Positions 59,101-64,000 of a stretch of DNA of 64,000 nt are shown piece after piece (position 1 is the stretch's first letter; every line of letters starts with the position of its first letter). The DNA lies in assembly GCF_905475465.1 (NCBI RefSeq), contig NC_062242.1:3561501-3625500 (forward strand), written 5' to 3'. A program made the translations under genes and the position numbers. The stretch is from Pieris napi (Eukaryota > Arthropoda > Insecta > Lepidoptera > Pieridae). Below the pieces are notes generated by a model. The model ran no database searches, was not told where the DNA came from, and saw only the letters and a program-made list of their open reading frames with translations.

Positions 59101-62100
59101 AAATGGCGATTAAAAAGAGCGGCGGAGAGTTTATTGCCAGTTCTTCTCTTCAGTTCTACGCCCTTGGTTTGAGAACTGGCACTAAATGTAAAGTTAGAAG
59201 CATTATATATACATTTCTCTTTTGATGTTTATAAGTGTACATTGTGTTACCTATATGATTAAATGATTTTTGACTTTTGACTATACTAAGTTATAATATA
59301 TTTGTCTATGAACAGTTACGAAGAAACTTTACCAGTAGAGGGCGCAGATTTAATGTTGGCTCTGGAATCTCTGGTCATATCTACAGGACATGCTCCACAA
59401 CAGAATATAAGGCCACTGAGGATTGCCTTGCGATGTTTGGTAAGTGGACACCATTTTCATAGCAATTTAGAATTATTTTTTTATTTTTATGGAATATTTT
59501 GTTTATACTGTAATTAAAAGAGACAACTGTGCAAAAGACTAAACATGCAATTGACCGCTGGCTTAGTGATTGACATGCAACTATACTCTGATATTTAATT
59601 AAGTAGAATTCTGACAGCTATCATTTTTTCACATATCAGAGATGGCAAACCTTTTTAGCTGGGCACATTTTTCAATTTCAATACGAGTCTGAACATCTGA
59701 GTCTATACATACATTTTATTGTTAGGTAATGTATCCATATTGTTAAGTGCGGTGCTCCACATTAAAAATGGTTTAAGGAGTGATTATTACGTTCCTTCTT
59801 AACGTTGTTTTTCATCACAAACAGTAAAAAACGCACAAGTAAAGATAACATTTTTTTTTAAAAGGTTTACTAAAGCTGGAATTAGCAAGCAGTGATGCCA
59901 GCTAAAGAATAAAAAATTGTCCACTTATGAAATGTCAGACGGAATAAAAATTCAGCGTATAGGTATCATTTGCTGTCTACGTTCAGTTAGTCTCCAAGAC
60001 ACAAAAACAAATAAATGCCAGTTAAGGTAGAAATACCGCCGTGGTGGTTATGCGAATTAAAATAGTATATTTTTTTCAAGTATCAAGTCGTGAAATATAA
60101 TGACGTAACACGTATCAACATAATAATTAAGGTAATTAAGCACTGTTGCATTCACAAATCCAATGTAGCGACACGTACAATCACTTCAATAACGTTACAT
60201 TCTGAAACGCGCCAACAAAGTTATTCCGGCCGCTAAGAATATGAGCAGTGTTGGCCTAGTGGCTTCAGCGTGCGACTCTCATCCCTGAGGTCGTAGGTTC
60301 GATCCCCGGCTGTGAACCTATGGACTTTCTTTCTATGTGCAATTTTAACTTTCGCTCGAACGGTGAAGGAAAACATCGCGATGAAACCGACATGTCTTAG
60401 ACCCGAAAAGTCGAAAGGCGTGTGTCAGGCACTGGAGGCTGATCACCTAATTGCCTATTAGATCGAAAAATTATCATGAAACAGATTCAGAAATCTGAGG
60501 CCTATACCTAAAGAGGTTGTAGCTCCACGGTTTTTTTTTAAAATAATATATACGACCCTTGCCACTTGCACTGGGGCCTTCAAGCCAGTCAGTGCTTCGA
60601 CTAGTCGATGATCCTATCGTTAGGTCGGAGGAACAGTTCTCCTTCCGCAGACTCACGGTACATATAGGTACTCAGTGAAATCTTATGTCAAGGAATTTCG
60701 AGCATTAAGAAAATTGCAAACCAACCAATTTTTTCTTATGATGCTTTAAAATTTTAGGTTCAATTAAGTACGGCGGAACCAATGTTGTACGCAGAGCGAA
60801 CCGCCGCAGTAGTGGGAGCTCAATTGTCAACGACAAGAGAGGAGGCCGGGGGCAAACGGCAGGTGGCGCTGCTCGAGGCTCTGGCGGCTTTGGCTGGATC
60901 GCACTGTGCGCCCGCGCTTCAGTTCTTGCTACCAGCTTTGGAGGCCACTAAGTAAGAATTTATATAAAATATTAACTTTGCAGGATTGTCGATTATTATA
61001 ATAGATAACTCTAGTTTGCATCATATACGAATAACAACAGTAACGCAAGTAATTACGGATTTTATAATAATAAAAAAAGCAAATAATGGACATCATTTAT
61101 ACATTTTTATTATGTACCTAATCTTACGCGCTATCCCAATTTTTTTAAATTTCAAATAAATATAGCCTATGTTATTCTGGTCTAATCTAGCCCCGTGAGC
61201 CCATCTTAGGAAGCGTTCAAGTATTACGTCACGCAATTTTTGGAGTTTATTAAACCCTACCCCCCCCTCCCCCCACGTAGCGCGCCATACCGTTTTTATG
61301 TACCCAATAGTAAAACGTTTCGTGACCATCTTAACCTCTCATTTTAACCTCATTAAAAGAAAGCAATCTAATGGTAAAATATTTTTAGACTGCAGTAGTT
61401 TTTTGAGTTTCTTCATATTATTAGTATAGATGAGTGTGTTAGTCGGTGAACTCATTCGCCTGGTTTTTAATACCAGTCCTCCATGAACGTAAACGTCACA
61501 TCGCTTTTTTTAATGTAAAGTAATGGTTAGTATCTCTCATAGATTTTTATTTTTTTGTACTAAAATATTGCTTCCTTATTTACTTTACCGTGTATAATTT
61601 TAAAGGGAAGCATCGCTAACTGACCCTTCCTACGATGGTACAACGCTAGTGCTGATCTGCACTGTCCTACTCCAAGAGAGATCCAGAGCTGCCCTCGCTA
61701 TGAAGTTAAATTCTTCTTGGATGAAGAGGATCCACGATGCTATTACCGGAGCCGATGGCTGGACCAGATATAGGGTTGCAAAAGCGGCGTTAAGGTAATC
61801 AAGTTTCAAGTTTATGTATTATATTGAACAAATAAATGTAAAAGCAAACAACTATAACTTAACTATACTTGGCCTTATATATTGGTTGCCATGGTTACGA
61901 CATTGCTTCCAAACATACAACATGGTAACCATGGTAACAATATCGTAGTAACTAATCTGCATGTTATAAAGCGGTTATATATATGAGCATTTCCCTTTAT
62001 GAATCTAGAAACTTCTGTTCATTAATCGTATTAAATTATATATATGATTATATTGATGATATTATCCAGATATGGGCACCATAAGCTAGCTGCGGACATA

Positions 62101-64000
62101 TTGAAACGTCTCTCCGAGGAAGCCCCAAGTGAGTCGGCTCAACGCTGGCTTATAGCGCTCTATAGGGCTGCCGCTGCTGATGCTAAACTTTTGGAGGATG
62201 GTTAGTATTAGTATTGTTTGAACCCTATCACTCATGTTAATAATAGTTTGGTAATTTCTTTAAAGTCATTTTCATTCATGACCAGTCCATTATTTTTGTA
62301 AAACGTTACGATGCGGGGCGGGGATTGAATTACGCATTATTGTTATTATTATTTTCGACTTTCCAGTACTTTACACTACATAATGGTAACTTTTAGGTAT
62401 AAAGAGTCACTAGGTGGTCACGAAACGTAAAAACTATACTCGGGTACAGTACTGTACTTGGGTACAGAAAAACGTTACGGCGCGTTACAGGAGGGGGGGG
62501 GTCCAATTATCTCCAAAAATTGCGTGACATAATACTTGAACGCTCCCTTAATAGTAGTAATTTTTTGTCAAATTTTAAAAGCCGGTTATTTAAATTGTTT
62601 TTGTACTTACGTAGTAATTGTAGTCGTTTGAATAAAATTATACCAAGTTGTAAGAAACCTTTAACTGCAGTTACCAGTTCTAGACGCATTAAACAAAAAT
62701 TCTCGGTCCTTCGAAACGGAATGGTTTCTTAAGCAGCTTACTAAAAGCTAAATTTAAATTATTAAAATAATATAATAGTAACTATAAACTGTTGTATGGG
62801 AAAGTACTAAACGGTAGCACCAATACTTGGAAAAAACTATCGTAAATCTTGTGCTAAAAGAACAGTGAACACCCTACTTCATGTTGATTTTTTGTACCAC
62901 GCCATCTAAGGTTGCGAAATCAGCGTTTCTTCTTTTGGTGCCTCTCCATTATTGAAGCTAGTCTTCTCCTGTGTCACATACAGCAATTTTGCTGCAGTCG
63001 CAATACATCCTAACATTAATAGCCATGATATTTTCTTTCTACCACCACAGTTAATTACATGTCATGGCGCAACACGTGGTCCAGGTGGCGTATATTGGTA
63101 CTGTTTAAAGATGAGAAAAGTATTGTATATGTGGTATATTTTGTAGGCATCAGTGGGTTAGAAGAAGCCAGTGCCGGATGGGAGGCATTCGGCGACGCTG
63201 GCCTTTCCACGGGGCGAGGGGGCGTTTGCTCTACGGGCTGTGGGGGTTGTGCCGCTTGTTCTCCTCTGGCTGCAGCCTGGGCCAGTGCGAGGGCAACAGC
63301 TTTAATGGCCTTAGCTAGAACAGCTGCGGCCGCAAGGGCCGTTTACACGCAGCCTCCACCGGCTATTGCGCTTGCGCATGCGCAGGTAAGAAACTTAAGC
63401 ATTGAAACATTTACATTGACAAATGTTATGGTTTGTCATTTTGATTTAAAAAAATTTGACTGCAAAAGCGCATTCTTCAACAATTCCTCGCATCCTTACT
63501 TCACATAGATACTGATTGTTGTACTAGCAAGGTATAGTCCTTTTCATGAAAGAAGTCCCCCAGACGCGGCGCTGCAATCGCATGACGTAATGTTGCCATT
63601 TATGAGTAAAAAAATTACCTATTTTATTTACATTTAGCAGATGTAATTTATCAAATAATATTATTTTCTGCATACTTCGATGAAACTATATTTCTGTTAT
63701 GTAAAAAGTATATTTTTATTTACTTATATATTAGCGGTGTTCTACCTACTTACAGGGAAAAGATGAGAAAATAGGGTAAAGAAAAGCAATACAATTTTAT
63801 ATTCAGAGTTTTATTGCATAATTCTTGGGTTACAATTTTTTTCGAAGTACACGCCGCTGTTATACCTTCGTTTGTAATTCTTGTTACAGTTTTCTCTGAC
63901 ACACCTGCAATTAAGTTATGAACAATTAAAATAATAGTAACTTTAAGTTTATAATGCTTATGTAATATGTAATATATGTTTTAATTTCAGTTACCTAGTT
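56076..64000 (+). CDS. IntS7: Integrator complex subunit 7 (gene span, 3' end beyond window)
   Basis: Multi-exon gene for the alpha-helical-repeat Integrator subunit 7, a nuclear component of the complex that cleaves snRNA precursors and attenuates RNA polymerase II transcripts. Exons: 56076-56163, 56237-56651, 56780-56892, 57354-57487, 57765-57953, 58250-58404, 59316-59439, 60758-60951, 61606-61794, 62070-62200, 63147-63385, then 63991 to the edge. All junctions are GT-AG, and the eleven complete exons sum to 1971 nt (657 codons) with one open frame. Family blocks seen: DANSALTELDKG, RFPRLFEKYPFPILINSSFL, SDVFRMGNNFLRLWVLRVCE, EQSEKHLDKILNVDEFLRR, HSNDPVARALALRTLGAVAG, ESHDNVEVDAA and RYGHHKLAADILKRL. 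Human INTS7 is about 960 residues, so roughly the last third is missing on the right. A second ATG at 56091 has a better initiation context than 56076; either may be used. Introns 6, 7, 8 and 10 hold repeats. Confidence 0.95.
56237..56651 (+). CDS. IntS7: IntS7 exon 2
   Basis: Largest exon; acceptor TTTACAG, donor GTAAGA. Encodes the best-conserved N-terminal block, LRSGKVGEQCEA to KFAAHS, ending with two bases of a split codon. An in-frame TAA immediately follows the donor, which explains why the open frame appears to stop there. Confidence 0.95.
56780..56892 (+). CDS. IntS7: IntS7 exon 3
   Basis: Acceptor CTTTTACAG, donor GTATCT. Encodes TFAVAMCNKLSDMVE through RALRTVHGG, matching the FAVGICNKISEM region of the family. 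Ends in phase 1. Confidence 0.9.
57354..57487 (+). CDS. IntS7: IntS7 exon 4
   Basis: Acceptor TTTTTTCCAG, donor GTAAAT. Encodes AVRAQGVLKLLRSLLEKFP to VVHVPDQ, an alpha-helical repeat segment. Ends in phase 0. Confidence 0.9.
57653..57665 (+). promoter_or_regulatory. CTCF-like site in IntS7 intron 4
   Basis: CGCCCTCTAGGGG, close to the CTCF core. Confidence 0.4.
57765..57953 (+). CDS. IntS7: IntS7 exon 5
   Basis: Acceptor TTAACCAG, donor GTGCGT. Encodes VELLLSLAMNDPRSGVRRAA through MLCLQVMQ. The NDPR segment matches the family motif that follows the LLLQYL helix. Confidence 0.93.
58250..58404 (+). CDS. IntS7: IntS7 exon 6
   Basis: Acceptor TATATAG, donor GTATGA. Encodes ILVRCPAVCTAAGCPRAGSS through LTRIVVH and two bases of a split codon. 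Confidence 0.87.
58505..59000. repeat. MITE-like repeat with GAAACTTCTTTA ends, in IntS7 intron 6
   Basis: Left GGGAAACTTCTTTAT near 58514 and right ATAAAGAAGTTTC near 58975 are inverted. The right end is a tandem duplication: units of about 77 and 95 bp beginning AGATGGCGCGTAAC at 58829 and 58906. Related ends occur at 5360, 8640 and 33190. Confidence 0.65.
59115..59280 (+). repeat. LINE 3' tail with terminal hairpin, IntS7 intron 6
   Basis: GCCAGTTCTTCTCTTC...TTTGAGAACTGGC can form a hairpin. It is followed by GTTTATAAGTGTACATTG and a TTTTTGACTTTTGAC tail. Same family at 42000 and 34890. Confidence 0.6.
59316..59439 (+). CDS. IntS7: IntS7 exon 7
   Basis: Acceptor GAACAG, donor GTAAGT. Encodes YEETLPVEGADLMLALESL through IALRCL. 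It contains a CTCF-like sequence (59332-59347) inside codons for LPVEGA. Confidence 0.9.
59332..59347 (+). promoter_or_regulatory. CTCF-like site inside IntS7 exon 7
   Basis: CCAGTAGAGGGCGCAG, an excellent match to the classic CTCF consensus, but also required by the codons there. Confidence 0.4.
60244..60535 (+). repeat. tRNA-derived SINE (Metulj-like), full length, IntS7 intron 7
   Basis: tRNA-like head with A box TGGCCTAGTGG and B box GGTTCGATCCCC, body GTGTGTCAGGCAC...GGCTGATCACC, ending TGTAGCTCCACGG and poly-T. The most intact copy in the window, useful as reference for the others. Confidence 0.85.
60758..60951 (+). CDS. IntS7: IntS7 exon 8
   Basis: Acceptor AATTTTAG, donor GTAAGA. 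Encodes VQLSTAEPMLYAERTAAVVG through FLLPALEAT. GC-rich compared with its flanking introns. Confidence 0.9.
61195..61330 (-). repeat. Intronic repeat (CACGCAATTTTTGGAG family), intron 8 of IntS7
   Basis: GCGTTCAAGTATTACGTCAC, GCAATTTTTGGAG, a C-run and TAGCGCGCC, then GTTTCGTGACC. Inverse of the copy in intron 10. Confidence 0.7.
61606..61794 (+). CDS. IntS7: IntS7 exon 9
   Basis: Acceptor TTTTAAAG, donor GTAATC. Encodes EASLTDPSYDGTTLVLICTV through YRVAKAAL. Flanked on the left by one arm of an intronic inverted repeat pair. Confidence 0.9.
61885..61938. promoter_or_regulatory. Pair of RFX X-box-like motifs in IntS7 intron 9
   Basis: GTTGCCATGGTTAC (61885, one mismatch) and GTAACCATGGTAAC (61925, full match) lie 40 bp apart. 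The pair is palindromic and could also be a small repeat. Confidence 0.35.
62070..62200 (+). CDS. IntS7: IntS7 exon 10
   Basis: Acceptor TTATCCAG, donor GTTAGT. Encodes the conserved RYGHH block and KLAADILKRLSEEAPSESAQ to KLLED. Flanked on the right by the second arm of the inverted repeat pair. Confidence 0.92.
62410..62560 (+). repeat. Intronic repeat (CACGCAATTTTTGGAG family), intron 10 of IntS7
   Basis: CACGAAACGTAAAAACTATA, GGCGCGTTACAGG, G-run, CTCCAAAAATTGCGTGACAT and TACTTGAACGC; inverted relative to the intron 8 copy. Confidence 0.7.
63147..63385 (+). CDS. IntS7: IntS7 exon 11
   Basis: Acceptor TTTTGTAG, donor GTAAGA. Encodes ISGLEEASAGWEAFGDAG, then an unusual Gly/Cys segment (CSTGCGGCAAC, about residues 605-615), then an Ala-rich helix and PPPAIALAHAQ. 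The alanine-rich helix sits where the family has an ALRAL-like stretch. Confidence 0.88.
63991..64000 (+). CDS. IntS7: IntS7 exon 12, first bases only
   Basis: Acceptor TTTAATTTCAG ends at 63990. The following bases read Leu-Pro-Ser in phase 0, continuing exon 11. Cut by the window edge, so uncertain. Confidence 0.55.

Overview
This is an AT-rich, intron-containing arthropod nuclear sequence, almost certainly from a lepidopteran and probably a butterfly. The evidence is a compact intronless homeobox gene of the Six3/6 (optix) type, short GT-AG introns in the second gene, many tRNA-derived SINE copies resembling the lepidopteran Metulj type, and 3' tails of lepidopteran-type LINEs. Species cannot be fixed from sequence alone.

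Layout. Positions 1-25.8 kb contain no recognisable gene, only AT-rich DNA, transposon debris and a few GC-richer islands; this is the 3' side of optix. The optix coding exon lies at 25817-26635 on the minus strand, with a GC-rich 5' region to about 27.07 kb. At 28392-31947, 1.76 kb upstream of the optix start and in the same transcriptional direction, sits a very young LTR retrotransposon. Its two 777-bp LTRs look identical and it has a 4-bp target duplication. It keeps an intact gag-protease reading frame but lacks reverse transcriptase, RNase H and the integrase core. Positions 32-56 kb form a second gene desert with clusters of dispersed repeats, a decayed pogo-like DNA transposon (36318-37624) and several GC-balanced islands that are candidate enhancers. 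From 56076 to the right edge runs a plus-strand gene for Integrator complex subunit 7. Eleven complete exons are resolved (657 codons, all junctions GT-AG and phase-consistent), and a twelfth begins at the window edge.

How it fits together. optix (a transcription factor) and IntS7 (a housekeeping RNA-processing subunit) are divergently arranged and separated by about 29 kb. The long non-coding flanks of optix are what is expected for a developmentally regulated gene; optix is established as a butterfly wing colour-pattern and scale-fate regulator. The most notable observation is that the LTR U3 region resembles a heat-shock promoter (several HSF-type sites, a GAGA tract, TATA and an arthropod initiator). 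The 3' LTR copy points at optix. Other observations are a foldback element family with 3-bp CWG target duplications, inverted repeats flanking IntS7 exons 9-10, CTCF-like sites around the IntS7 5' part, and an inverted 105-bp promoter-like pair.

Limits: no alignment or database search was possible. Family names come from motifs, repeat boundaries were set by eye, and enhancer calls rest on composition and motif content only.
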